NCBI GenBank assembly: GCA_949284985.1
Contig: CASDWY010000024.1
Coordinates: 62,001-126,000, forward strand
Direction of reading: 5' to 3'
DNA from: an uncultured bacterium
Lineage (GTDB): Bacteria; Cyanobacteriota; Vampirovibrionia; Gastranaerophilales; Gastranaerophilaceae
Length of the DNA: 64,000 bases
The stretch's first letter is position 1; each line of letters begins with the position of its first letter. The position numbers and the translations under genes were made by a program. Of this stretch, positions 51,722 through 59,930 are shown one piece after another. Below the pieces are notes generated by a model, which was not told where the DNA came from, did not search any database, and was given only the letters and a program-made list of their open reading frames with translations.

Positions 51722-53182
51722 ATGAAATTGGAAGAAATTATAAAGGTTGTTGAACCAAAGGAAATTAAGAATTATGACAAAAACATTGAAATAACAGGCA
51801 TTTCTTATAACTCACAAAAAACGAAATCCGGGGATTTATTTGTATGTTTACAAGGTGAGTATGCAGATGGTCATAATTGGGCAAAAATGGCAAAAGAACG
51901 TGGTGCAGTTGCATTGCTTTGTGAACGTGAGCTTGAAGTAGAATTACCGCAAATTATAGTCAATTCTACGCGTCATAAAATAGCAGAGGTTGCAGCGCTT
52001 TTATACGATTATCCGTCGAAGAAGCTTGAATTGATTGGAGTTACTGGTACAAATGGGAAGACAACGGTTACTCATCTTTTGCAAAAAATATATGAAGCAA
52101 ATAATAAAAAATGTGCACTTATTGGTACTTTAGGCTACAAGATGAGTTCTTCCGATACTTATCATGATGCAAAACATACAACTCCACAGGCGCCAGAATT
52201 GCAAGCTACTTTAAAAAAAATTGTTGAGAACGGTATAAATTCTACAGTTATGGAAGTCAGTTCGCATGCTTTAGAGCAGAATAGAGTTGGTAGATGTCAT
52301 TTTAAAGGAGCAGTGCTTACTAATTTAACTCAAGATCATTTGGATTATCATATTACAATGGAAAATTATTTTGAAGCAAAAGCAATTCTTTTTAAAGGTT
52401 TAAAACCAGGAGATTTTGCTGTTATAAATGCAGATGATGAATACGCACAAAAGTTTTTGGAGGTTATTCCCAAAGGGGTAAAAGTTTTAACTTACGGTAT
52501 AAAAAAGGCAGCTGATGTTGTTGCGTCTGATATAGAGTTTTCAACAACAGGTGCGACCTTTGATTTTCAGTATCAAGAAGAAAAAAGAAAAATAAAACTA
52601 AAAATGAATGGTATGTTTAGTGTGTACAATGCGATAGCAGCTCTTACTGCGGCAGTTTGTGCGGAATTAGATTTGAATAGTTCTATAGAAACACTCGAAT
52701 CTACAGCAGGAGTTGCAGGCAGGTTTGAGATAGTGAATAATCATCCTATGGTTATTGTTGATTATGCGCATACTCCGGATGGGTTGGAAAATGTGCTTAA
52801 AACCGCAAGAGAGATTACTCCTGAGGGTGCAAATTTAATATGTATTTTTGGCTGCGGCGGTGACAGAGATGCAACAAAACGACCTAAAATGGGTGCTATT
52901 GCTGATAAACTGTCTGATAAAATAATTGTTACTTCAGATAATCCGAGAAGTGAGGATCCGCAGCAAATAATTTCAGATATTCTTACTGGTATACAGTCTA
53001 TTAATCCTCAAAGAATTTTTGTTGAAAGTGATAGAGGCGTTGCTATTTCTATGATTAAAAAAATAGCAAAAGAAAACGATGTAGTTTTGGTTGCAGGTAA
53101 AGGTCATGAAGATTATCAAATAATCAAAGACAAAACCATTCACTTTGACGATCGTGAGCAAGTTAGAGCCCTGTTTGGATGA
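51722..53182 (+). CDS. murE: UDP-N-acetylmuramoyl-L-alanyl-D-glutamate--2,6-diaminopimelate ligase
   Basis: MurE adds the third amino acid to the peptidoglycan stem peptide. The ATP loop is GVTGTNGKTT (residues 106-115), the Mur ligase centre has VMEVSSHALEQNR and the C-terminal domain has D406-N-P-R409, the motif that selects meso-diaminopimelate rather than lysine. I start at 51722 (GGAGGT upstream); six extra codons are open before it. Length 486 aa. mraY, murF and murD do not follow: the cluster stops here and a convergent gene begins 8 bases later. Confidence 0.97.
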   Translation: MKLEEIIKVVEPKEIKNYDKNIEITGISYNSQKTKSGDLFVCLQGEYADGHNWAKMAKERGAVALLCERELEVELPQIIVNSTRHKIAEVAALLYDYPSKKLELIGVTGTNGKTTVTHLLQKIYEANNKKCALIGTLGYKMSSSDTYHDAKHTTPQAPELQATLKKIVENGINSTVMEVSSHALEQNRVGRCHFKGAVLTNLTQDHLDYHITMENYFEAKAILFKGLKPGDFAVINADDEYAQKFLEVIPKGVKVLTYGIKKAADVVASDIEFSTTGATFDFQYQEEKRKIKLKMNGMFSVYNAIAALTAAVCAELDLNSSIETLESTAGVAGRFEIVNNHPMVIVDYAHTPDGLENVLKTAREITPEGANLICIFGCGGDRDATKRPKMGAIADKLSDKIIVTSDNPRSEDPQQIISDILTGIQSINPQRIFVESDRGVAISMIKKIAKENDVVLVAGKGHEDYQIIKDKTIHFDDREQVRALFG

Positions 53183-53190
53183 ATCTGTGG

Positions 53191-54135
53191 CTAATCACCT
53201 TTATTGCCTCTGCGGAAGCCGTCACCAACCATTCCATAGCCTGCACTAGCTATGCTAACAGCAGCTGGAATGCAGAACATTCCGACAATTACACTCCCAA
53301 CCAAAAGCAATGCTCCAACAACTAATTCAGTAATTGCTTTCCAACCGCTTGATTTTTTTGTTGAGGAAACTATTTTAACTTCGTCTCGATGACCTAATGA
53401 TTCATCAATTTGCCATTTTTCATTTTGAATTATTATATCATCATCAATTCCGTTTGTTGTGGTTGATTTAATAGACGAACCTTGTCCAAGCGTCACATTG
53501 GCAGTATCTTTACCATCACCCATATCGATTGTTGTATTTTCAACGCCATTAATGTATCTGGAGAAGATTGTTTCTACATCGTAGTGTTGTTCGTAAAATG
53601 TTGTAGTTTTAGCAGAGCAGAAAGATTTTTTCTTTTGAACATCAATAACATCTGATGATTTTAGTGTCCATTTTTCCCATGTTCCGGTTTCCAACCTGTC
53701 AATAAAATCGTTAGCAAGATGTGAATATTGTGGTTTTGTATACAACTGATCATATGTTGTTACTGAGTCATCTCCATCACCCATTTTTATGTCACAGTTG
53801 TTCCCCCAAAAAGCTAGTTTATCGTTTCCGCCTTTGGTATCAAGTGTAATATTATCACCAATAAAGATTACATCATCATCGCCGGTATCTGTAGTAATAT
53901 TTTTGTTATTACCGAGAGATGTAATCTTTTTCCAACCTTCACCTGCATTTATAGAACAATTATCTCCATAATGTTTTATAACGGTGTCCCCTTTTCCAAC
54001 TGATAAATTAGTTTTAGACCCAGAAATTTTAACTTTGTGATATCCATCGCCAAGGTTATAGCTGGTGTCAATTTCGGTTGCACCGTTATCATATGTTACT
54101 TCTTTATTGTTTATTGCGTCTATAAAAAGTCCCAT
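53191..54135 (-). CDS. RTX-like repeat protein with C-terminal hydrophobic tail (paralogue A)
   Basis: A 314-aa protein of unknown function. The N-terminus MGLFIDAINNKEVTYDNG is shared with the neighbouring paralogue. Residues 26-127 are about 5.7 imperfect 18-residue repeats of the type GxGxxxITSxGDNxxIxT, each equal to two RTX-like nonapeptides, as in calcium-binding beta-rolls. A unique middle domain and one more repeat pair (DMGDGKDTANVTLGQGSSI) follow. The last 60 residues hold Gly/Ala-rich hydrophobic segments (LVVGALLLVGSVIVG and IPAAVSIASAGYGMVG), absent from the paralogue. There is no N-terminal signal peptide. AGAGAGAACT precedes the start at 54135; an upstream in-frame ATG would add 19 unrelated residues. 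No type I secretion genes are nearby. Confidence 0.8.
   Translation of the reverse strand: MGLFIDAINNKEVTYDNGATEIDTSYNLGDGYHKVKISGSKTNLSVGKGDTVIKHYGDNCSINAGEGWKKITSLGNNKNITTDTGDDDVIFIGDNITLDTKGGNDKLAFWGNNCDIKMGDGDDSVTTYDQLYTKPQYSHLANDFIDRLETGTWEKWTLKSSDVIDVQKKKSFCSAKTTTFYEQHYDVETIFSRYINGVENTTIDMGDGKDTANVTLGQGSSIKSTTTNGIDDDIIIQNEKWQIDESLGHRDEVKIVSSTKKSSGWKAITELVVGALLLVGSVIVGMFCIPAAVSIASAGYGMVGDGFRRGNKGD
53755..54060 (-). repeat. 54-bp coding repeats, about 5.7 units
   Basis: Repeats encode the 18-residue RTX-like units of paralogue A. They are diverged at DNA level and recognisable mainly in protein. One unit lacks a residue (GDNITLDT). Confidence 0.7.
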
Positions 54136-54236
54136 AGTTCTCTCTTTGTGTGTACATGTATATAAAGTCATGTTTTGAGAGATTTTTGACAAAATAACAT
54201 ATAATAATTATATACTGTTACAAAAATTAATATATA

Positions 54237-55166
54237 TTAACCAATAAAACCAAATACAAATTTTTTGCTTGTTGTTGTTTCTGTTGTAACTTCTGTTCTT
54301 GTCCCTAATGATTCTTGAATTTGCCAAGGCTTGTTATAAGTTATTGTATTTGTGGTAGTATCTTTATCATTTGGGTCTTTTTGAGTTTGTAATATTTTTG
54401 AGCCGGAACCCATTGTTAGATTTGCAGTGTTATTGCCTTTACCCATATCTATTGTGGTTTGTTGAACACCATTTATATAGCGGTTTAGTATTGTTTCAAC
54501 GCTGTAGGTGTTTTCGTATGTGCGTATTTTCTTTTCTTGGAAAAAATTACGTTTTGTGTAACCATCAATTTGTGTTGAATTTTCTTTTGTCCATTTCTCA
54601 TTTTGGGTAGTAGGTAGCATGTCAATGAAGTATTGAGAAATATTTTTGTATTCTTTTTTATCGTAAACTTGGTCAAAAGTTGTGATGGAGTCATTTCCAT
54701 CACCTGCTTTTATATTGCATCCATTACCCCAGAAGGTTAATTTGTTGTTTCCGTTGCCCATATCAACATCATTGCAATCGCCTAGAAATACTATTTCATC
54801 ATCACCATCACCTGTTTTTATAATTTTGTTATCTCCAAGTGATGTGATTTTTTGATTTCCATTTCCTGTGACAATTTTTGTATTATCGCCAATTGATGTA
54901 ATATTATTATTTCCGTCCCCTGTCGAAATAGTTACTCCATTACCGACGGATTGGATTTTGCTATTTCCTTTGCCGGTCGTTATAATAGCTCTGTTCCCGT
55001 AGGCTTTTATAACTACACGACCGTTGCCTGTAGTTACGTTTGTACCATTACCGTTAACTTTTATTACGTGATCGCCATTACCAAGGTTATACGTTGTGTT
55101 GATGTCTTTTTTTCCATAATTGTATTCAACGTTGCCTTGTTTTACGGCATTAGTAAATATGCCCAT
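54237..55166 (-). CDS. RTX-like repeat protein (paralogue B)
   Basis: A 309-aa paralogue of the gene downstream. It begins MGIFTNAVKQGNVEYNYG, has about 7.7 repeats of 18 residues (26-163, for example TGDGNNNITSIGDNTKIV and TGNGNQKITSLGDNKIIK), two more than paralogue A, then the same middle domain (FDQVYDKKEY, VETILNRYINGVQQTTIDMG) and the shared WQIQESLGTRTEV. It then ends after only about 15 residues (KKFVFGFIG), without the hydrophobic tail of A. No signal peptide is present. A purine-rich AAAAAGAG site precedes the start and a TATAAT on the minus strand at 55216-55221 may be the -10. A calcium-binding beta-roll is the structural guess; function unknown. Confidence 0.8.
   Translation of the reverse strand: MGIFTNAVKQGNVEYNYGKKDINTTYNLGNGDHVIKVNGNGTNVTTGNGRVVIKAYGNRAIITTGKGNSKIQSVGNGVTISTGDGNNNITSIGDNTKIVTGNGNQKITSLGDNKIIKTGDGDDEIVFLGDCNDVDMGNGNNKLTFWGNGCNIKAGDGNDSITTFDQVYDKKEYKNISQYFIDMLPTTQNEKWTKENSTQIDGYTKRNFFQEKKIRTYENTYSVETILNRYINGVQQTTIDMGKGNNTANLTMGSGSKILQTQKDPNDKDTTTNTITYNKPWQIQESLGTRTEVTTETTTSKKFVFGFIG
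54678..55091 (-). repeat. 54-bp coding repeats, about 7.7 units
   Basis: Repeats encode the 18-residue RTX-like units of paralogue B. The consensus is roughly TGxGNxxITSxGDNxxIx, with Gly-Asn/Asp turns every nine residues. Confidence 0.75.
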
Positions 55167-55258
55167 AAATATATACTCTTTTTTCTCTCTCTCTATAATT
55201 TAATAAAAAACACATATTATATAAAATTGATGTATTTTGTATATAATATTAAGTTTTA

Positions 55259-56254
55259 TTACAAATATTTTAAAAATTCATCTGTGTCAATATTTAGGCA
55301 ATAGGGATTTTCACAGGTTGTACTGCGTTTTTCCCACAAACAGGGTCTGCAATTACAATTTTTGTTTGTTATGGAGATTATATTTTTAGAATTTGGAATA
55401 AGTTTGTTTTCATCAGTGGGACCAAAAATTGCGAGAACTTTTGTTCCAACGCCAACGCCGATATGCATTGGTGCAGAATCACAACAGATTAAAGCTTCTT
55501 TTGATGCAATGAGTCTAGCTAAGTCCATTATGTTTTTTGTTTTACCGTAATAGTTTACAAAATTTTCATTATTATTTTGAAAATTTTTACTTATTGCACT
55601 GATGTATTCTTCGTCATCGGGGCCACCTGCCAGGTATATTTTTTTTCCATTATTTAGGAGTTTTTTAATTAATTCTGTCCATTTATTTGGGGAGTAAGTT
55701 TTTACCATGTTTTTAGAAACACTCATTTTGCTAACTCCCGGATGAATAACTATTGTATTTGGTTCTTTTTCGGTAATTTCAGGGTTAATTTCAATTTTGG
55801 GATATTGCGCTTCATCTTGAGTTAGTGGTTTTACTAATGAATGATACATTTTAGCTGCATATTGATTTTTGATTAGTGGTACTGGTATTGATAGAAGTTT
55901 TTGGCTTAGTAAACCAGTATCAAATCCGACTCGTATTTTTATTCCGGTTAAAAATAATAATACCGCTATCATTTTATTTCCGCCGGAGGAAATAACTATA
56001 TCATATTGACCTTTCCTTGCATTTAAAATTAGTTTAAGCAGTTCAAAATATTTGTTTTTATTTTTGATGTCTATCAGAATAGTATTATCAATTAAGTTTG
56101 ACAAGTTTTTGATAGATTTGCTTCTTGGTTCTAAAGCAAGAGTAATTTCCGCATTTGGATATTTTAATTTGAAGCTTTGAAGTGCAGGCAAAAAAAGGAT
56201 TTCATCTCCGATTCCGCCAAAATTTATAAAAAGTGCTTTTTTAATTTCTTTCAT
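55259..56254 (-). CDS. glycosyltransferase family 9 (heptosyltransferase-like)
   Basis: GT9 enzymes add heptose (or related sugars) to the LPS core. The 331-aa protein starts with FINFGGIGDEILFLPAL (the usual acceptor-loop motif of heptosyltransferases), has VIHPGVS for the nucleotide-sugar phosphates, YLAGGPDDEEY, CCDSAPMHIGVGVGTKVLAIFGPTDE and a C-terminal cysteine cluster (NCNCRPCLWEKRSTTCENPYC) typical of the family. It lies directly behind the metK terminator with its own extended -10 and no ribosome binding site. With kdsD/kdsC it supports an LPS core, though the sugar is unknown. Confidence 0.9.
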   Translation of the reverse strand: MKEIKKALFINFGGIGDEILFLPALQSFKLKYPNAEITLALEPRSKSIKNLSNLIDNTILIDIKNKNKYFELLKLILNARKGQYDIVISSGGNKMIAVLLFLTGIKIRVGFDTGLLSQKLLSIPVPLIKNQYAAKMYHSLVKPLTQDEAQYPKIEINPEITEKEPNTIVIHPGVSKMSVSKNMVKTYSPNKWTELIKKLLNNGKKIYLAGGPDDEEYISAISKNFQNNNENFVNYYGKTKNIMDLARLIASKEALICCDSAPMHIGVGVGTKVLAIFGPTDENKLIPNSKNIISITNKNCNCRPCLWEKRSTTCENPYCLNIDTDEFLKYL

Positions 56255-56260
56255 AAATTT

Positions 56261-56269
56261 ATTATAGCA
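56261..56269 (-). promoter_or_regulatory. extended -10 element TGC-TATAAT, 6 nt before ATG (predicted leaderless transcript)
   Basis: On the minus strand TGC-TATAAT is followed by AAATTT and the GT9 start codon. It directly abuts the T-tract of the metK terminator, so the upstream part of this promoter overlaps the terminator hairpin. No Shine-Dalgarno sequence exists for GT9. Confidence 0.65.
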
Positions 56270-56305
56270 AAAAAAGAGGATTCACACTGAATCCTCTTTT
56301 TTTTT
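56269..56305 (-). terminator. intrinsic terminator of metK (bidirectional)
   Basis: GAGGATTCA, CAC loop, TGAATCCTC (56276-56284 and 56288-56296) with seven A before and nine T after on the plus strand, so a U-tract is present in either direction. Confidence 0.88.
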
Positions 56306-56315
56306 AAAAAAAAAG

Positions 56316-57590
56316 TTATTTGCACGAACAAAGATAACTTTGTGCTTGTTCTTTAAGTGTTTGGGCTTTATCAATTTGCTCCCAGGGAACATCTATGTCA
56401 AGTCTGCCCATATGACCGTATGCTGCTAATTTTTGGTAAAATTTACCGCCATTTTTTGCAGGTAAGTTGCGCAGGTCAAATTTATTTATTATTGATGCCG
56501 GTCTAAGATCAAAGTTTTTAATAACAAGTTTTTCTATTTCATCGTCAGAGATTTTGCCGGTACCAAAAGTATCAACCATTATAGAAACAGGTTCTGCAAC
56601 ACCAATTGCATAAGCTACTTCAATTTCGCATTTTTCTGCTAAACCTGCTGCAACTATATTTTTGGCAACGTATCTTGTTGCATATGCTGCTGAGCGATCA
56701 ACTTTTGTTGGATCTTTTCCGGAGAATGCACCGCCACCATGACGAGAGTAGCCGCCATATGTGTCAACTATGATTTTTCTTCCTGTTAAGCCTGCATCTC
56801 CTTGAGGACCTCCTATTACAAATCTTCCTGATGGATTAATTAAGTATTTAGTACTTTGGTCAGGTTTGATTTTATCATTCTCAAATACAGGTTCTATAAC
56901 GTATTTAATTAAATCATTTTTAATTTTTTCTTGAATATATTTGTTATCTGAATTGCCATTAATTTCAGGATCGTGTTGTGTTGAAATTAAGACTGTATCG
57001 ATTCTTGCCGGTTTACCGTCAATGTACTCAACAGAAACTTGGGATTTTCCATCAGGTCTTAGATAACTTAAGGTATTGCTTTTTCTTACCTCGGTAAGTT
57101 TAAGAGCTAATCTGTGAGCTAAGCTTATTGGTAGAGGCATTAATTCCGGAGTTTCATTACAAGCAAAACCAAACATAATCCCTTGGTCGCCTGCGCCTAT
57201 ATCTTCTGTTTCTAATGTTGAAGTATTTGCATTGTTGTCTCTGGCTTCAAATGCTTTGTTTACTCCACCTGCAATATCTGGAGATTGTTCATCTATGCTT
57301 GTTATTACTGCACAGGTTTTATAGTCAAAGCCTCCGCCTTCACGACCTATATAGCCGATATTTTTAATAGTGTTTCTAACAACTTGTGGTATATCTACGT
57401 AGCATTCTGAGGTTATTTCTCCGCAAACAAACGCCATGCCCGTTGTTACAGTTGTTTCTGCTGCTACTCGGGATTTGGGATCTTTTGTTAAAAATTCATC
57501 TAAAATTGCATCAGAAATTTGATCACAAACTTTATCAGGATGTCCTTCTGTTACTGATTCTGACGTAAATAAAAATTTTTTTGAAGCCAT
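56316..57590 (-). CDS. metK: S-adenosylmethionine synthetase
   Basis: MetK makes S-adenosylmethionine from ATP and methionine. Signatures: [25 protein letters not shown] at the N-terminus, the methionine-site loop [12 protein letters not shown], and [19 protein letters not shown] near residue 290. At 424 aa it is longer than the E. coli enzyme (384); the extra residues lie mainly in [22 protein letters not shown] and in the C-terminus, as in cyanobacterial MetK. AAGGAGAG precedes the start. No SAM riboswitch is visible upstream. Confidence 0.97.
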   Translation of the reverse strand: MASKKFLFTSESVTEGHPDKVCDQISDAILDEFLTKDPKSRVAAETTVTTGMAFVCGEITSECYVDIPQVVRNTIKNIGYIGREGGGFDYKTCAVITSIDEQSPDIAGGVNKAFEARDNNANTSTLETEDIGAGDQGIMFGFACNETPELMPLPISLAHRLALKLTEVRKSNTLSYLRPDGKSQVSVEYIDGKPARIDTVLISTQHDPEINGNSDNKYIQEKIKNDLIKYVIEPVFENDKIKPDQSTKYLINPSGRFVIGGPQGDAGLTGRKIIVDTYGGYSRHGGGAFSGKDPTKVDRSAAYATRYVAKNIVAAGLAEKCEIEVAYAIGVAEPVSIMVDTFGTGKISDDEIEKLVIKNFDLRPASIINKFDLRNLPAKNGGKFYQKLAAYGHMGRLDIDVPWEQIDKAQTLKEQAQSYLCSCK

Positions 57591-57710
57591 ATTCGACTCT
57601 CCTTTATAAATTGTTTTTTAAGAACTTATTAATGGTATCGTACTTCAAAAAGGAAAGATGGTCAATTAAAAAGCATATTTATATGTTGAAAAGTTTTGAA
57701 TAAGTAAAAA

Positions 57711-58382
57711 TTAGGATAAAATTCCGGAGTCAAAAATTTTTCTTAACCGGTCTCGCATAATTGCATTTATTTCTTCTATACTTTGTGTTCCATCAATAGT
57801 AATAAAGTTATATTCTGATTTCATTTTATTATATTCTTCAAGACATTGACTTTGGTAAATTTGAAATGATTTATAGAAATCTCGACTAAGCCCAATGTCG
57901 CGCCCTGATTCATAATAGTCTAATCCGGTTGTACCAATAATGCGTTTTAATAAAATTTCTACAGGCATATCAAGGTAAAAAACTAAATCCGGTTCAGGGG
58001 CATAGTCATAGAGCTTTTTGACCCACTCCATGTCATGATTTCTTACAACATCTCTAACAAAAGCTGTATATTTGTATCTATCCATAAGTACGACAAAACC
58101 TGCTTCCAGTGCAGGAATAATTGAATTTGTTAATCTATCTGCAAAATCAGCAGCGTATAAGAGGCTAAATGTTGTTGGATTAAGAAGATTACGCTCTTTT
58201 GCATCGTCTATAACTTGGCTGATAAAGCGAGATGTTTTCCACTCACTGACCATAGCTCCATAGCTTTGATCTTCAATCCATCTTTTAAGAAGATTAATTT
58301 GAGTTGATTTTCCTGCTCCATCAGTTCCTTCAACTACAACTAAAAGTCCTTCATATCCATGTTTTGTATTATATTTTTTCAT
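57711..58382 (-). CDS. thymidylate kinase-like protein, tandem copy 1
   Basis: A 223-aa P-loop nucleotide kinase of the TMK superfamily: GTDGAGKST at residues 19-27, a DRY motif at 101-103 and the LID-like segment RIIGTTGLDYYESGRDIG. The motif after the P-loop, REPGGT in true thymidylate kinases, is replaced by SEWKTS (46-51), and the thymidine-site SxxAYQ is replaced by YTAFVRD. The substrate may therefore not be dTMP. Numbering of motifs is identical in the upstream copy, which ends 2 bases before this start. No canonical tmk is in the window. Confidence 0.8.
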   Translation of the reverse strand: MKKYNTKHGYEGLLVVVEGTDGAGKSTQINLLKRWIEDQSYGAMVSEWKTSRFISQVIDDAKERNLLNPTTFSLLYAADFADRLTNSIIPALEAGFVVLMDRYKYTAFVRDVVRNHDMEWVKKLYDYAPEPDLVFYLDMPVEILLKRIIGTTGLDYYESGRDIGLSRDFYKSFQIYQSQCLEEYNKMKSEYNFITIDGTQSIEEINAIMRDRLRKIFDSGILS

Positions 58383-58384
58383 TA

Positions 58385-59059
58385 TTATATGGAAATTCCC
58401 TTTTTAGCCAGTACTTTTTTAAATTCATTTCTAAATTTAGTTTGTTTTGTGTGTATACTTTCTTCTGCGTTTATTTCAAATAAATTATACTCAGAAACCA
58501 TTTTTTTGTATTCATCGTTAACTCGATTTTGAAAAATAATGTAACTCTCGTAAGGGTCGTTTGAAAGTTTAAGATCCATGCCTGCTTCGTAAAATTTTGG
58601 TGCGCGGTTTGAACAAATTCTTTTAAGGGAAACTTCGGCAGGAACACTAAAATATGCTGTTAAATCAGGTTGAATTGCAAATCCATACATATTTCTGACC
58701 CAGCTTGAGTCAACCCCGCGTGCAACATCTCTAGCAAATGCGGTGTAAACATATCTGTCTGCAAGAACAATAAAACCTGCTTTCATCGCCGGAATAATAA
58801 TTTTTTCAAGTCTGTCTGCAAAATCTACTGCATGCAAAAGTGAAAAGGTACGAGGAGAAAGTAAGTTTTTCTTTTTTGCGAGTTTTGTCGTTTGAGAAAT
58901 TAATTCAGAGGAATTCCATTCTGTATAAATTGCATCAAGACCTATGGATTTTACCCAGTCACGCAACATAGCTAATTGCGTAGTTTTCCCTGAACCATCT
59001 ATTCCTTCTACGCAAATTAAAGTGCCTGGCAAATCATGTGGTTTTGAAAATCTTAACAT
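58385..59059 (-). CDS. thymidylate kinase-like protein, tandem copy 2
   Basis: A 224-aa paralogue of the next gene, collinear with it: P-loop GIDGSGKTT (19-27), TEWNSS (46-51), TFSLLHAVDFADRLE (71-85), DRY (101-103) and YTAFARD. It lacks REPGGT as well. The two copies share the P-loop and DRY segments closely but diverge in the second half, especially the lid (SNRAPKFYEAGMDLKLS). AGGGAATAAA precedes the start. The pair may act as a heterodimer or have split roles, by analogy to the dimeric TMK; that is inference. Confidence 0.8.
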   Translation of the reverse strand: MLRFSKPHDLPGTLICVEGIDGSGKTTQLAMLRDWVKSIGLDAIYTEWNSSELISQTTKLAKKKNLLSPRTFSLLHAVDFADRLEKIIIPAMKAGFIVLADRYVYTAFARDVARGVDSSWVRNMYGFAIQPDLTAYFSVPAEVSLKRICSNRAPKFYEAGMDLKLSNDPYESYIIFQNRVNDEYKKMVSEYNLFEINAEESIHTKQTKFRNEFKKVLAKKGISI

Positions 59060-59200
59060 TTTATTCCCTGTTAGTATTACTTTTATTTATAATAGCATAA
59101 TATGAAAAATAATTATAGTCTGCTTGGTTTTACATTTGTTTGATTGTAAATATTTATAAATACTTTGAGTTTCACTCTGGTAGATATTGAGTCAATTTTG

Positions 59201-59206
59201 TATCAT
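59201..59206 (+). promoter_or_regulatory. -10 element TATCAT, 6 nt before ATG (predicted leaderless transcript)
   Basis: TATCAT is followed by six bases and the UDG start codon at 59213; there is no ribosome binding site. Confidence 0.45.
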
Positions 59207-59212
59207 ATATCT

Positions 59213-59833
59213 ATGAAGTATTTGAAGTGGAATGAAGAATTTTTGAATATTGAAGTTAAAGAAAAAGCTTTAAATGAGCTTAAGAAAGTTGTATATCAAT
59301 GTAAAGCATGTGATCTTGGTTTGACTTGTACTAATAAAGTATTTTCAGATGGAAATCCTAATGCCAAGATAATGTTAATTGGTGAAGCCCCCGGTGCGGA
59401 AGAAGATGCATCAGGTGTTCCTTTTGTTGGGCGTGCAGGAAAATTTTTGACTCAGCTAATGACTGATGTTGGGTTTGACAGAAAAAAAGATTTTTATATT
59501 GTTAATACAGTAAAGTGTCGTCCGCCAAATAATCGTGTTCCGAGTGATTTTGAAAAAAGTTGTTGTAATGATTATCTTTCAGCGCAGATTAATATTGTTC
59601 AACCCAAAGTTATTATTCTTTGTGGGGCAACTGCTTTAAAATCTTTTGTTCAGCAGGATTATAAAATTTCACAAATAAGAGGACAGTGGATTGAACTTTT
59701 TGGCGAAATTAAGGCGATGGCTATTTTTCATCCATCATATCTGTTAAGAAATCATTCTCTGGAAGAAGGTTCACCTAGAGATTTAACAAAAAAAGATTTA
59801 ATAAGAGTGAAAAATTTTGTAGATAAATTATAA
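59213..59833 (+). CDS. uracil-DNA glycosylase, family 4 (iron-sulfur type)
   Basis: This enzyme removes uracil from DNA. Family 4 features are the GEAPGAEEDASGVPFVGRAGKFL motif, NTVKCRPPNNR, LCGATALKSF and HPSYLLR. The [4Fe-4S] cysteines are those in CKAC (C30, C33), the CRPP cysteine and the CC pair in EKSCCNDYL. I start at 59213, giving 206 aa, the usual size; an open 16-codon extension with a TTG start lies upstream but contains the likely -10. It is followed by the giant coiled-coil gene. Confidence 0.93.
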   Translation: MKYLKWNEEFLNIEVKEKALNELKKVVYQCKACDLGLTCTNKVFSDGNPNAKIMLIGEAPGAEEDASGVPFVGRAGKFLTQLMTDVGFDRKKDFYIVNTVKCRPPNNRVPSDFEKSCCNDYLSAQINIVQPKVIILCGATALKSFVQQDYKISQIRGQWIELFGEIKAMAIFHPSYLLRNHSLEEGSPRDLTKKDLIRVKNFVDKL

Positions 59834-59852
59834 TTTTGTTTAAAGCTTAAAG

Positions 59853-59916
59853 TATTGTAATAATATACACATCAAGTAGTTCTTTTGCTACAATATTACA
59901 ATAGGATTATTGTAAT
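59853..59916. promoter_or_regulatory. three copies of TATTGTAAT, one pair as inverted repeat
   Basis: TATTGTAAT occurs at 59853-59861 and 59908-59916, and its complement ATTACAATA at 59895-59903, so that the last two form a perfect inverted repeat with a 4-base GGAT spacer 14 bases before the giant gene's start codon. The arrangement looks like an operator for a dimeric regulator, or a hairpin in the 5' UTR. Confidence 0.45.
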
Positions 59917-59930
59917 TAGAGAGCAAATTT

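Noticed and set aside
54186-54205. Plus-strand promoter TTGACA ... TATAAT antisense to the RTX-like pair
   Set aside because: The spacer between the two hexamers is only 8 bases, too short for a sigma-70 promoter, and AT-rich background explains it.
53191-55166. Type I-secreted RTX toxin operon
   Set aside because: The nonapeptide-like repeats invite this, but there is no toxin domain, no acyltransferase and no ABC/MFP/TolC-type gene within several kilobases, and the repeats are degenerate.
57591-57710. SAM riboswitch upstream of metK
   Set aside because: Looked for paired helices and a terminator switch in the 120-base gap; only an ordinary ribosome binding site is visible.
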